Shown piece by piece: positions 35,909-48,260 of a stretch of 64,000 bases of DNA (position 1 is its first letter; every line of letters starts with the position of its first letter). The position numbers and the translations under genes are program-made. The stretch covers positions 10,802,905-10,866,904 of the forward strand of contig CM028335.1 in the NCBI GenBank assembly GCA_016647705.1. Direction: 5' to 3'. Under the pieces are notes generated by a model. It saw nothing but the letters and a program-made list of their open reading frames with translations. It did no database searches and was not told where the DNA came from. This DNA is from Eucommia ulmoides (lineage: Eukaryota > Streptophyta > Magnoliopsida > Garryales > Eucommiaceae).

Positions 35909-35919
35909 GCTTTAAATAA
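35909..35919 (-). promoter_or_regulatory. TATA-like box upstream of the small antisense ORF
   Basis: Minus strand reads TTATTTAAAGCC, followed about 30-70 bases on by a pyrimidine-rich leader (CTCTCTCTTTCTC) and then the ATG at 35801. Placement fits a plant promoter. Sequence evidence only. Confidence 0.4.
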
Positions 35920-36153
35920 CCAAAACAATAAAGAGAGAAGTGTAAATGAAAAGTCAAAAGATATGCATTAATGTGCAAGTGACGTGTACTAACGAACTAT
36001 GTACTGTAATTATCACAGTGTATTTCCAAGACTTAATCGACGGCTACTATTTAAAATAGGTCATGATTACAAAAAAAATGTCATTATTACAAAAAATTAC
36101 AGGCGTTAAAAATTGAAAAGACAGACTGTCAAATCAAAAGAGCTTAGGATGAG

Positions 36154-38552
36154 TTAACCAGAAGGGCTTGGTGCTGAGTTGTTTGCAGGCACCTCAATAG
36201 CTAACGTAGGTACTTCTGATGGAAGCTGTTCACCTTCAACATTTTCTTCTTCTTCATCAGTAGCATCGTCTCATTCTGTTAATCCTCCAGCTCAGTCTCC
36301 AAGAAGGAAATGTCTACTTCTGGTCCTTTTTTTAACACTCATTTTTGGCAGTAGCGAAAGCCCACCAATTGGATGTTCCTTGATCTAGTTTTAAACTCAG
36401 CCCAGAGAGCTTTGATCATCTGCTTAGTCTCTTCTTTTTTCGCCGTCTGCTCTGCTGTCAGCCTCTCCACTGTCTGCGCTTGATTAGCAGACCTTGGTTG
36501 CTCTTGGTCTAGCTCATCTAAGAGTTAATTCATCTTAATCTAAAGGTGTTGGAGGGCATCATCTTTTTCCTGGAGGGCAACATCCTTAATCTGAAGATCA
36601 TCTTTCAGTGATCTACCTCTGAGCGTGTTAAGCTTATCGCTCCCTTCAGAGTGAAGATCTCCTCTCTTAAAGTATAGCTATCTCATCTCATAGTAGAGTT
36701 ATCGGCTTAAATCCTGTTACTCTCAGTGCAATATAGCTCATTATTGCAAGGCTTCACGTTGTTTGTTAGTGAAGCTCAGCTCTGTCTCGAACCTCTCCTG
36801 AGACGATCTAGCTAGTGCTAAATCTGTCTCAAGAGAGACCTTCTATTCTTGAATAGCACGCAAGTCTTCCTCCAGACGACTGGACTCAGTTAACTGGTGC
36901 ATGAGTTGAGTGTCTAACTCACTCACGTCATAAGAACTTCCAACCAGCACAGAAGACACATGGATTCCCTACAATACAAGAGTAGTTAATCAGATACAAA
37001 TATAAACAACTCAAGAAGTCTAATACTTATTAAATATAAGAATGATTTCCTGGAAGAGTGCATAGATGAGGATCCTGAAGAGTTAAACCTTACTATAGCC
37101 TCCAATTCTTTCCCAACCCTTGTTCCAGGACTCCTCATATAAGACCTTGATGTCGTTGTCAAATATCTCTTGGCAACTAGGGAATGAAGGCCCAATTTTC
37201 TTTATCAATTGGTATATCTGCTGTCGATATATGCTATGGCTGCTTAAAGCCCCTCGCTGGAAACAATTGTCGTAGGAAGAGGCTAACGACTTGCAGAAGT
37301 AGGCTCAGCAGTAGCTTGATTAGTAGGAAGGCCAGCTATACGAGTGGCGAGTTCCAGGCCCCTGACCTCTGTGGGAACAGGAAGTTGGGTTGTAGGAACA
37401 GTCACAGAAATGACTCTACACCTGCGTATGCTCAAGGGTTGAGAATCGTCATCGGACTCAGAACCTATAGGAAGAATAGGCTAGGAATGAGGAGTTGCTG
37501 ATAGTTGTGCAGTAGGTTGAGCTGTTGGATTAACCGCTACTTGATTAGGTGGATGAACAACAGGTCAAACTGTAAACCTGACAGCGACAAGGGCAGCAAG
37601 CTGAGCTGATGACTGCCCAGATGGCTTAGAGGACTTTTTTACGAGTCTCTTCCTTTTCTTCCCAATTTGGAGCTCTTCCAATTAGTTGAACTGGGATGCA
37701 TCCATTGCTAGCTGATTGAAGGGGTAGTAAGCGAAAACCTTGTAGGATCGTTTTATTGGGACCAGCAATTTCTTCAACTCTTCCTCAACCTTGGTTGTAA
37801 GATCAAGACTTTTGCAAGCCTCCCTACATGTATCAGACAACCCAAAAAGCCATTAAGGCTATTGTTGCAAAATCCCTAAATTAAAATTACAAAGAAAGCA
37901 AAAAGTAAAGGAAATTACTCGAGGAATTGAAATGCCTCAGCACAAAAGAAGGCTTCGCTATTTCTTCAGGAGAAAATTCCCAATCACCCTTGAAGAAGAG
38001 GTACCGCCTCTACCAATCTCCTCTCACCACAATAGGTAGGTCAGTAAGAAATGAGAACGTCTTGGGGAAAGAATAGTAAAATCTCCTAAATTTAGAAAGA
38101 AATTTGAGGGAACCTGTACTCCTAATTATATCTACAGTAAGGAGGACATTATTTACACGAGAAAGAGAAATGGCTCCCATGATCTGACGGTAGCCATTGG
38201 GGGTTAACTGAGCAGGAGTAATTTCTAGTTGACAGAAGAAATTACAAAAGAAATGAGAAAACAGAAGTGTGAATCCGTATTCAAACATCTACACAAAGAA
38301 GTATATTTCACCCTCTTTGGCATTGTAAGGGCGTTCATCCTCAGATACAACCCTAATCGACATGAACAAAGAAATGTCGTACTGTTCTCGAAATGGCACA
38401 AGCCATTCCTATGGAACAAGACTTGCACCATGATCTCCCCAGTTAACTGAGAGATTGGTGAACTGAAGAGCCTAGGTTGTCATCGTCTGCTTCGCAAGGA
38501 GATTCGATGACGAACCAGCCTTAGCATGACTTTTTGATTGACTCAACGACAT
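36154..38552 (-). pseudogene. Tat-2 antisense extra ORF (gypsy-type transposon domain, coiled coil)
   Basis: Homologous in layout to the extra ORFs of Tat-1 and Tat-3. The ATG is at 38552 (MSLSQSKSHAKAGSSSN). A domain follows with DISLFMSIRVVSEDERPYNA and, at 38010-38288, LEITPAQLTPNGYRQIMGAI, matching the plant putative gypsy-type transposon domain. A middle part has a likely intron (36969-37093), then a coiled coil (ELDTQLMHQLTESSRLEEDL and on). It ends in an acidic tail (EEEENVEGEQLPSEV, IEVPANNSAPSPSG) with TAA at 36154. Stops and shifts break it. It is convergent with Tat-2 pol. Confidence 0.65.
36969..37093 (-). other. Predicted intron in the Tat-2 antisense ORF
   Basis: The donor is GTAAGG (or GTTTAA five bases on) and the acceptor is TTGTATTGTAG with an AT- and T-rich interior. 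It joins WERIGGYSK-like residues to GIHVSSVLVG. Exact donor uncertain. Confidence 0.5.
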
Positions 38553-38583
38553 CACAAATAGAGTAAAAATCAAAATAGGGATG

Positions 38584-40703
38584 TGACGCGCCCCAATTTT
38601 CCAAAAGGAAAATAATAGTAAATTTAAAATATTTTTGCATTTTTTGGGCAATAAATGATGAGAGGGGTTTTTAAAGCGTCGATTTTCTAGTAAAAAAAAT
38701 ACTTAAGCCAATTTTAGACAAACGAGTCGCTTCCAAGCAATGAATTTAAATGGTGTGCTAGATCACTGGATTTTCTAAAAAAAAAAAATGATTTAAAAAA
38801 TGGCTTAAGTAATATTTGACTCCAAAAGTCACAGTCCGACCAAAGATTCATTTTTAAGAGTTCAGGGATTACTTACGCTCGGGAAAGGTGTTAGGCACCT
38901 CGAGACGCCCGTTTGAAAACGGTACCTTATCAAATTAAGTCCAATCAAAATTTAATTCAAATGTTTTATTTGATTTTGAAATCTCTTCTTAGAAAATATA
39001 TTTTTTTTTTTATGAAATAAAATGAAAGAAAGTAATTTATTTTATTTTTTTTACAGAATACAACACAGTACATAAAGTACGTAAAATAAAATTATATAAA
39101 TAAAAGCGTAGAAAGGCATAGAACAAAAAATACATACAGAAAAATAAAAGCACGAAAAGGTGCAGAACAGTAAATAAATACAACAAAATAAAAGCACGAA
39201 AAGGCACAGAATAAGAAAATAAATGCAGAAAAGTAAACCCTTTTTTGAAATATTCCAGTGGAACGTCCTTTTAAGTTTTGTCCAATTTTAAGTCCATTCT
39301 TTCAAACGGTTTAATAGCAAAAAAAAAGTATAGTTGGAGAGTAAAAAAAATTTACCTAGACTTGGACGGTTTGTTCTTCTTTTCCGCTTCTTCTTCCCTT
39401 TTTTTTTTTTTTTTAATCAAAACCTAAATTTCCTTTATTTATTTTATTTTATTTTTTGGCCGAAAAGCACAAAACCCAACCAAAAAGGAAAAAATTTCTC
39501 ACTTTCTCTCCCTAATATCTCTATTACGTCTAAAAATCTCTAAGTAAAAATCTTAAAATCCCTCCTACCAATCACCTTCCCAAAACAAATTCTCCCTTTT
39601 GTTGATGGAATGACTGCCTTTTATAGGCAGCCATTTTTTTTATTTTTTTATTTTTTTCTTTTTTATATATATAGAGAGAGGAAATAGGGGCTGCTAAAGC
39701 AGCCCCTTTTTTCCAATATTGCAGTTACAATTGCAGCCCATTAATGAGCTATAATTGTAGCCCCTAGTGGAATGCAACCCCCATTTTTATATATATTATT
39801 ATTTTTATTTTTTTCATGAAAATATAATTAGATTATCAAAAATTTAATCGAGTTTAAATTGTTTGTTCACCAATTTCATGAATTTTCGAAAATACCCGAA
39901 CTTTAGGGTAAAAAAATAAAACATTTAAAAAAAATTGATTTCAATTGATTTAAATTTTGAAAACTAAAATTGACCGAGTAAAACAAGATAAATTTTCAAG
40001 ATTAAATTTAATTAGATCAATTTAGCCCCCCCAAAAAATAACTTTCGTAAATTTTCATTTTGATCCCAAAACGTTCTTTTGAATTTCCGAACTTCAATTA
40101 GAGTTTCTCAAGAATTAATCATTTCAAAAGATTTTATAAGAAAATTTTGAATCAAAATTAGTCCTTTTTAAATGACAATTTAAAGTTTCTCAAAATTTTA
40201 ATTAGGCCCCTTAAATTCTCTAATTCGACAAATTGTCTCAAATAATTTATTCGGGGGACCAATTGGAATTATGAGACTTTTAATTAACTTGTTTTGAGGA
40301 TAATTGAGCATTAAAAATATTTATTTCAACATTCGAGTTTAAATATAAATTTTTCAAATTTTCAATTTAGTCCCAAAACTTTTTCAAAAGGAACAATTTT
40401 GATTCAAAACTCTCAATTGGATAAACTTTTGTCTTAATTGGATTTTTGAGATATTAAATTTAAATCCTAGAGACTAAATTTGTTATTTCAAATCTCCAAT
40501 TAAAACAATAAGATTTCCAATTGCAAAATTCAAATTTGAATTAATTCTTGAAACTTTGAAATCGACCCTCTATTTTTGTTTGGATATTCCTAAATTCATG
40601 AATAATTGACTCGGCAAAAACCAACATTTCTATTTTTATTTTTTATTTTATTCTTTTTATTTTTAAATGTCATGTATGGACGGGATAAAACGCAGTGTCT
40701 ACA
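38584..40703 (+). mobile_element. Ogre-like solo LTR in Tat-2
   Basis: 2120 bp, starting TGACGCGCCCCAATTTTCC and ending AGTGTCTACA. The perfect duplication GGATG lies at 38579-38583 and 40704-40708. The block GGTGTTAGGCACCT followed by ACGGTACC (about 38890-38935) resembles LTRs of Ogre elements as I remember them. It holds a perfect 9-bp hairpin GGGGCTGCT-AA-AGCAGCCCC at 39687-39706. It sits 31 bp upstream of the antisense ORF start. Confidence 0.82.
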
Positions 40704-40818
40704 GGATGTGAACAAGAAACACAATCAAAAGAATGGTGGAAGACAAAAACTTACGCAAGCAGAAGAGGTATTCTCTCATCTCTCTTCTTTGAATCGTCAC
40801 AAAAGTCAGGGGGGCAAA

Positions 40819-41464
40819 TGATATGAGAAAACTCTCTCTCACAACTGTTAAAGGCGTAAGAACCTTAGTGGGTCGGGTCAATGATCCAACCCAAGAATGT
40901 AACCCAATACGTGATCTAGACTAAGCGCATCATGCGCATCAAGAAAGAAGCTGTAGAGGTCCAGGACTCAAATAAAGCAGGCCTCATAAACAGGCCCAAT
41001 AATGGGTAATTAGAACCCACGGTGACAAAAGCCAAGAACAGGTCAGCCCATGATCTTCACGTTCCCCATACATGAGAAACGTTACAACCAACTAACTGTA
41101 ACGGCCCATATTTGATGATAGTAATATTATAAAGATTTTCTCCTGGTTTAATGGAGAAGATTGTGATATCCTAGTCCGTTAGGAGAAGATCTCGTAATGG
41201 ATGACCTCACTAATCAAGCGGCAAAAATATACCAAGTCTATATAAAGGGAAGGTATCATCATTTGATTATTTACGACTGATTCAAGTGATTTAGCCTTTC
41301 TCATTATTAAATTAACTTATTCTCATGTCGGAGGTTCTTTGGCCAACACCACACCGGTATCCCCCTTAAGAATTAATCAGTTTTGCAAGTTAAAAGATGA
41401 AGTTAAAGAGATTTTTGGCACGTGGGAAGCTGATTGCGCATGTTGAGAATTTTTGGCAACGTCA
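40819..41464 (+). repeat. Tat-2 3' LTR
   Basis: Starts TGATATGAGAAAACTCTC right after the polypurine tract (AGGGGGGCAAA, 40808-40818) and ends ..TTTGGCAACGTCA, followed by ACTAC. Confidence 0.92.
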
Positions 41465-42302
41465 ACTACTATGCCATAGTGTGGTCCCGTTAGGAGGGCA
41501 TGTCCTATATAATGTTGTTGGTCGTGACAGGAGGGTATATCCTATAGGACGTTGTGTTGCGGCCTAATAGGAGGGTAAGTCCTGAAGGTGATTGATATAT
41601 ATTATTGTTGTTGTTGTTGTAGTAGTTATTCTTGATGATGATGATTATCATCCTAATATGGTGGTTTATACCATGAGTTGGCTCTTACAATTGGAGATAT
41701 TGAATGACCCTAACACTGATGGCAACCTTAAATTGCACAGTTGTATAGGTTACGGTACCATTATAACTCCCGATTGTGAGGTAAAACGATCCTATAACTA
41801 GAAGGGAAGTATGTTTCTAGTATTTTATTACGTAAAAGTGATTTGATTGGTTAATTTATATTCAGTTGCTATATTTTGATGATATCTATGAATTTCGTTA
41901 GTATTCATGCGGTTATATTCTGTTTTGGAAAATAGATTCTGACAAATGTACTTAATCCATAATTTGTTTTTATATTATGAAGATAGTACACCAATAAAAT
42001 ATTTTATCTCAGATACCTCAATTAGAGACGGGTCCACTACTGGTGCTAGGTAGAGTCAGAGAATGTTGTGGTTTTTTTTAGACTGTCAGGACAGTTGTTG
42101 GAGGCGAGTGGGTTGGACTTTTTTGTAGTTTTATTATGGACTAATCGGTTTTGTATAACTATTGAATTTTGAGTTGGTAAATACTTATGTTTTTTTTTAA
42201 ATCTATATCAATTGATAGTTAGCATATATTTGTTATTGGTCGAGTAACATCAAGTCGAGGTCATGCCTAGCCTCGTGCGTGGGGCCCGGAGTGGGTGTGA
42301 CA
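41465..42302 (+). repeat. Chromovirus 5' LTR, second part
   Basis: Continues the LTR after Tat-2 and parallels 51005-51771, ending ..GTGGGTGTGACA. It holds repeated short hairpin-like units of the type AGGAGGGTATATCCT (41520-41580). Confidence 0.85.
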
Positions 42303-42307
42303 ATTTT

Positions 42308-42320
42308 TTGTATCAAAGCC
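42308..42320 (+). other. Chromovirus primer binding site (initiator tRNA-Met)
   Basis: TTGTATCAAAGCC, a decayed form of the common TGGTATCAGAGCC, a few bases after the LTR end. Confidence 0.7.
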
Positions 42321-42501
42321 TAAGTTATCGGTTCTGTAGACTTGTTAGGTTGTCTCGTCAGTAGTGGATCGTAAGATAGGGGGTTGATAAGTTGATTCAG
42401 CACATGAGTAGTAGTTATTTTACTTGATTAAATAGTACTTTTGCATCATGCTCAGTTTGTTGTATTATTGGCCTTTTATTTATTAAATTTCATTTCAGAT
42501 C

Positions 42502-45500
42502 TTGAATATGGATTGTGAAAATGAAAATAGTGGGAATTTTGGACCCCCAAGCAAAAGGGGTAGGGCGAGGAAAGGATTGGATGTTGTCGAAAGAATATAT
42601 ATTACAGATAGTTGCACAACTGATAGAGCAGTAGATAAAGATGATAGAATGTCAAAAGGCTCAAACCAAAATAGTCAATTCTCAGAATGTACTCTTAAAA
42701 AGATTCAAGGAGTTGGACCCCCTAACTTTTATAGGAACCACAAGTCCTGTTGATGCTGAGAATTAGTTGAGGAGCATAGGGCATGCATTCAAGGCAATGG
42801 GCATCACTGATGACAGTCGAGTTCCTATCGCCACCTTCCAGCTAAAGGGGGAAGTTGAACATTGGTGGGAGAAAATGAAGATGTTAATTTCAATTCTAGA
42901 CTAGGAGATCACCTATGATCAATTCGTTGTAGTATTTAATGAAAATATTTTCCTGAATTCTAAAAGTTTAAGATGGAAAAGAAATTCATACTATTGAAAC
43001 AGGGGAAGATGTCAGTTCTGTAATATGAAATCAAATTTCATGCCTTGTCCAAATTCGCTCCTAATTGGGTAAAAATCGAGAAATCAAGATGTAAAAGATT
43101 TCAAAAAGGACTAGATTTTCAAATACGTTCAAGGTTGACTGGCCGATATATCAATAGTTACGTTTAGCTTGTGAATACGGCAAAATTAATAGAGATAGGT
43201 GTGTGAGAAGTAGCTGAGAATCGTGAACAGTACAAGAAGAGCAGATTTGAGCCATCTAGTAGATATCTAGTGTTACAACCCGTCCCGAACACCTGTCATC
43301 CCGAGGCTGGCGTGACTACAACATGACATCACCAAAATCCCAAATAAACTAATGAAATAAACTATACACACACTTAATAATACAAACATCTATTATAGGG
43401 GACACGTCCGTCCCGAAATTTATGAACTGAAAGTATTTATCCATGAACCTTTTATAGGTTCGCCTTTGACAGCTTCTATCGATCGCCTATATGACTCCAT
43501 CACATAGCTCTACCTAGTGCCAGTAGGGGACCAACTCCTAGCTGTTGTACCTGCGAGTGTACTGCCTTCTTAGTAAAATATTTTTAAAATAATGACACAT
43601 TCTAAATATTACCATAATTAAATATGAATCAAGTATAAGTATATAAGCAATGAAAATTAAGCGATATAGATAAGTTCCATCTAGTATAAAATCATACCGA
43701 TCACCATAATAAATAATAAATCACCCAATATAAGTAAAATACCACATCTCAAACACACACCTCAAACACACATCTCAAACACACCACTCCACCACAACAC
43801 ACACACTGGCTAGCCATGGTGATCGTTTTAACCTCACGATCAGGAGTTACAACAGTACCGTAACATCCGTAGGAATACCTTCCTACGAAATATCCACACC
43901 CCTTATGGGGAGAAACATCCATATCCCATGGGAAGAATCCACACCCCTTACGGGGAGAAACCACACCCCTTTCGGGGAGAACAACCATGGCATTATCAAA
44001 ATCAAATACAGCATCATCAAATCATAACTCAATAAATATTGTTTACTCAACATCGTCAAATCACCACATCTATCTCTTTTCCTGAAAACCAACTTTTAAA
44101 TCCAACAATCATATTTCGCATTTCCTTTTAAAGAAAACGTCTGATTCTTTCAAAACCACTTTTCCACCCCTTATTTTTAGAAAACCCAGCATTTTAGAAA
44201 AACATATGTTTTCTATTTTATTTTAAAAACACCGTCTAATTTTTCCAAATCCAACAAAAATTCATTTTCAACATCTTTTTTAAAACTATCGAAATCTTCC
44301 GAAAATCCAGTTTACCAACTCACTCAAATCCTGCTTGATCCATATCATTTATAGATTCATACAGTTTAGGTAATCACAAATTTCATCTTATATATATAGA
44401 AAATAGTTTGGTAATAAGACAGTACACTCACCTGACTATCCGTTCCGAATAGTTTTTACTGACTATCTTCTACCGATATCCCAGTGCCTGCAAACCTAAT
44501 AGTAACATGGCCTAAATTAATATTTTATGTAAAATAACTGAATCATGCAATACAGACCCTAAATTCCGTAATTTCCCCCGTACCCACTTTTTATTATGAA
44601 AACTTATTATTCGGTAAATTTCGTTTCGTTAATAATTACTGTACGCATTTGTTAATATGGACGGTGACAAAAATTATCAGAATTAACGATTCCAAATTAT
44701 AATCCTGTTTGCTAATAATTCAATTTAACAACAATGGTAATCGATTTAGATTTTACCTGCTTCGAAACGTCTGTCGACCGCGAGATGAATTTTGGATTAT
44801 TTTGGGGTGGTTTGTGTATTTTTCCTTATTATTTTTATTTTATTTTTTCCTTCTTCCTTCTTCTTCCTTCTTCCTTTCTCCCGTTTCTTTTTCCCTGCTT
44901 CTGTTTTGTGTTTTTGTTTTCCTTCCAGACGACACACACCCGCACCATACCACCGGAGGAGCCACACACACACCCCACCAACAAAGACCCACCCCTCCGG
45001 CGACCAAAAACATACACACAACCTATACCCAGAACACCTACACACAAACGGCAATACTGTCACCGACGAACTCTCTCTCTCTCTAACTCTCCACTGCCGA
45101 TGACGCTCAATTCACACACACCCTCAACAAAACCTACACCGTCGGCGATCAAATACACACACCAAACCTGCACACTCAGTCGACAGAAAAAACAGAGCAC
45201 CCACATTCGTACCTAACTCACCGAAAAAAATCGAACACCACGCACACACGTCAACATGCCGAACGACGGGGACACACATGTACATACACCGAATCACACA
45301 TATACACACACACGGAAACATCACCGGTGGCAGAACAGGGACATTCACACGCCACCGACGAGTTTTCTCTCTTTAACGCACTGCCGGCGATGCCTCGCCG
45401 AAGTGAACGACCGCACCGTCGCATGGACAGACAGTACACATACCTCATACACACAATGAAACACACACCTATATACATACAGTAGCACACCCCCCACTTA

Positions 45501-46340
45501 CTGTCCGAACAGTGACGATCAACCGACCACCGAACAACGGACAACCGGAACCCACACCGGCAGACCCCTCTCTCTCTTCCCTTCTCGATTCTTTTCCCAT
45601 TTTCTCTATATTTCTGCATGTATGTATATATATATGTGTATGTATGCATGTCCTAGAAGCCGGCCACCTGAATTTTCTCCTCACCACCATTGCCCACCGC
45701 TTCTCTCTCTAAACATATAAAAGTGTATAATTGCACTTAAGCCCCCTTTATTTTAAACATCAAGTTTTATTTTAATGTTCTAAACATTTACAATTTGGTC
45801 CCCTAACTTTTAAATCACATCTTAAATTTTGAAACCCACCCCACTATTTTCGAAATATTATAAAAATGCAACTAAAATTATTTGTATTTTAAAAAAAAAT
45901 CGGGGTCTCACATCTAGGTGGCACATCTCGGGGATCTGGCTCTTGACAATAATTTTCTTGGGCTCCGATAGTCGACGAGTCAAGTAGGAGCCTAGGCCAA
46001 TGACAATCATATTTTGGGCAACAATAAAATGTACCTAGATAGAGTTCAGGTCGGCAAGGGCAAGGTAGGGGCCAAACGCATATTCGAACTAAGACTGTTG
46101 TATAATATCAATGTGGATCACCAGATCATTTTGTCAAAGACTGTCCTATGGCGAGCCCAATATGTTATTGTTGTCATGAGTTAGACCACATATCTCCGTT
46201 TTATCTGAAATTTGCTGCTACTCCTATACCTTCTGCGAGTAATGTGGGCAGTGTTACCCCTAGAGGTGTTCAGGGATGAGGTAGAAGATCAACGGTTAAA
46301 CCTCCAACTCAAGGGCATGTGTTTTCTATTACTCAGCATG
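42502..46340 (+). pseudogene. Chromovirus gag, split by a solo LTR
   Basis: The ATG at 42502 opens MNMDCENENSGNFGPPSKRG. A gag core follows in another frame (AFKAMGITDDSRVPIATFQL, GEVEHWWEKMK, about 42770-42870) and runs to the LTR at 43271. After 45917 the nucleic-acid-binding part resumes, with a CCHC-like knuckle reading QCGSPDHFVKDCP (about 46105) whose first Cys position is lost. Many stops. Role: particle assembly and RNA binding. Confidence 0.7.
43271..45912 (-). mobile_element. Solo LTR of a chromovirus-like element
   Basis: 2642 bp. On the minus strand it starts TGTGAGACCCCGATTTTTTT and ends ..GGGTTGTAACA. The perfect duplication TCTAG lies at 43266-43270 and 45913-45917. A block at 43810-43863 (minus) is similar to 41750-41802 of the host chromovirus LTR, so the two are related families. 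It has a CA-rich stretch near 44935-45480 and a run of short hairpins at 43867-43982. Open frames inside it are low complexity and not genes. Confidence 0.85.
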
Positions 46341-46700
46341 ATGCTTAGGCTACCCCAAATGTGGTTACAAATATTATGTCGTTATGTGATAGAGATGCAC
46401 ATGCACTTATTGATCCAGGTTCTACTCATTCATTTATTTCCGTGACATTCATGATGCATGTAGGAAAATTTCCTACTTCTATGTTATATAGTATTATTAT
46501 CTCTACCACTATGGGTGAGTCAGGGTTGATAAATAGTGTGTACAAAAACAGTTTGCTACACATTGGTGATAGAGAATTGTCAGTTGTTCTATTACCCCTG
46601 AGTATTCACGATTTTGAAGTGATATTGGGTATAGATTTGCTATCCGGCTATCATGCCACAGTCGATTGTATTAAAAAGAAAGTTACCTTCTAAGTCCAAG
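46341..46700 (+). pseudogene. Chromovirus protease
   Basis: Reads ALIDPGSTHSFISVTFM, where gypsy proteases have D-S-G or D-T-G. The Pro makes activity unlikely. It ends with VILGIDLLSGYHATVDCIKK, the standard block before RT, and a TAA. The reading between is open. Confidence 0.8.
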
Positions 46701-46939
46701 GCAAGTCAGAGTTCATGTTTTCAGATGATAGAATAACTACCCCTATCAGTTTGATTTTAGTTCTAGAGGCCAAGAAATTATTAAAAAATGGATGTCAGAG
46801 ATACCTCGCACATGTGATTGACACCAGTCAAAATGAGGTACAATTGGCAGATACCCCAATGGTCAGAGGTTATCCTGGTATATTTCCCGAAGAATTGCCA
46901 GAGTTGCTAGTGGATAGGAAAATTGAATTCATTATCGAA

Positions 46940-47700
46940 TTACTTCCTGGTACTTCTCCTATATCTATTCTACCTTATCACATGGCACCTACTGAGCTGA
47001 AGGAATTGAAGATTTAGTTGCAAGATCTATTAGACTGCGGGTTTATCAGACCTAGCGTCTTTCCTTAGAGAGCTCCAATGTTTTTTGTAAGAAAGAATTA
47101 TGGCACTCTGAGAATGTGCATCGATTACTGACAACTAAACAAGGTGATAGTTCGTAAAAAATATTTATTGCCTAGAATTGATGATTTATTCGATCAGTTG
47201 CAAAAGACCAAGGTATTTTCAAAATTAGATCTTAGATCAGGATATTACAAGTTGAAAATTAAAGACAATGATAAATCGAAGATGACATTTCGTATGAGGT
47301 ATGAACATTATGAATTTTTAGTTATGGCATTTGCGTTGACGAATGCCCCAGTTGCATTTATGGAGATGATGAATCGGATTCCACCCTTACTTAGATCAGT
47401 TTATCATAGTGTTCACTGATAATATACTGATTTACTCCTAAAATAAAGAAGAGTATGCAGAGCATCTCAGAATTGTGTTACATGTTTTTAGAGAGAAACA
47501 ATTGTATGTGAAGTTCAATAAATATGGGTTTTGGCTGAATAGAGTCGCATTTTGGGGGCAAGTTATCTCAAATAATGGTATACAAGTCGACCAAAAGAAA
47601 GTCGAAGTCGTTGTTCAGTGGGAAAGGGCAAAAAGTGTAATAGAAGTTTGAAGCTTCCTAAGGTTGTCGGGTTATTATCGATGGTTTATACAGGGATTTT
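46940..47700 (+). pseudogene. Chromovirus reverse transcriptase, catalytic Asp lost
   Basis: Blocks in order: [71 protein letters not shown]. After a frame change comes [13 protein letters not shown] near 47400-47436, where FIDDIL is expected, so one catalytic Asp is Asn. Several stops. The family is clear, the enzyme is dead. Confidence 0.85.
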
Positions 47701-48260
47701 TTGTTATAGTTGCTCCATTGACTCGTTTAACCAGCAAGGAAACTAAATTTGAGTGGACTGACAAAAGTTAACAGAGCTTCCAGGAGTTGAAGAATAAACT
47801 AATATCAGCGCCAATACTTTCTCTCTCAGCAGAAAGTGATGGCTTTGTGATATAAAATGACGTTTTACACCAGGGCCTAGGTTGTGTATTGATGCAACAT
47901 GGCCATGTGATCGCATATGCCTCTTGGTAATTAAAGAATCATAAGTGTAACTACCTGACGCATGATTTAGAGCTGATGGCGATTGTGTTTGCCTTAAAAC
48001 TCTGGATACATTATTTTTATGGCGAGACTTGCAAGATATACACTAATAACCAAAGTTTAAAATATTTGTTTACTAATAAGAAATTGAATCTGAGACAGAG
48101 GCGTTGGATGGAATTAATCAAGGATTATGATTGTACTATCCATTATAACCCTGGAAAGGCCAATATTGTAATAGATGCATTAAGTCAGAATTGGCAGGTT
48201 CGGTTGTGCACTTTCGAGTTGTTCATACTAGTCTATATGCCAAGCTGAGATCTCTTTGAG
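47701..48260 (+). pseudogene. Chromovirus RNase H
   Basis: Blocks LKNKLISAPILSLSAESDGF, LTHDLELMAIVFALKLWIHY, YTNNQSLKYLFTNKKLNLRQ and RRWMELIKDYDCTIHYNPGK are standard. Asn replaces the Asp of the usual YTDHQSL block. Frame changes near 47930 and a stop near 48245. Confidence 0.8.

Larger units (their letters stand above)
27060..41464 (+). mobile_element. Tat-2: nearly complete Tat-lineage element, 14.4 kb
   Basis: LTRs of 638 and 646 bp with the perfect duplication ACTAC (27055-27059 and 41465-41469). The order is LTR, PBS, gag, PR, RT, RNase H, second RNase H, IN, tandem repeats, two antisense reading frames, polypurine tract, LTR. It carries solo LTRs at 32261-33691 and 38584-40703. Coding parts have many stops and lost catalytic residues. 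The two LTRs match at roughly nine bases in ten by eye (not computed). Confidence 0.92.

Noticed and set aside
39334-40881. Open frames in the Ogre-like solo LTR
   Set aside because: They run over T-rich and A-rich simple sequence within an LTR.
44709-45712. Many overlapping open frames of up to 160 residues on both strands
   Set aside because: CA-rich and CT-rich low-complexity sequence of a solo LTR lacks stops by composition. His-Thr and Pro-rich products, no domain.
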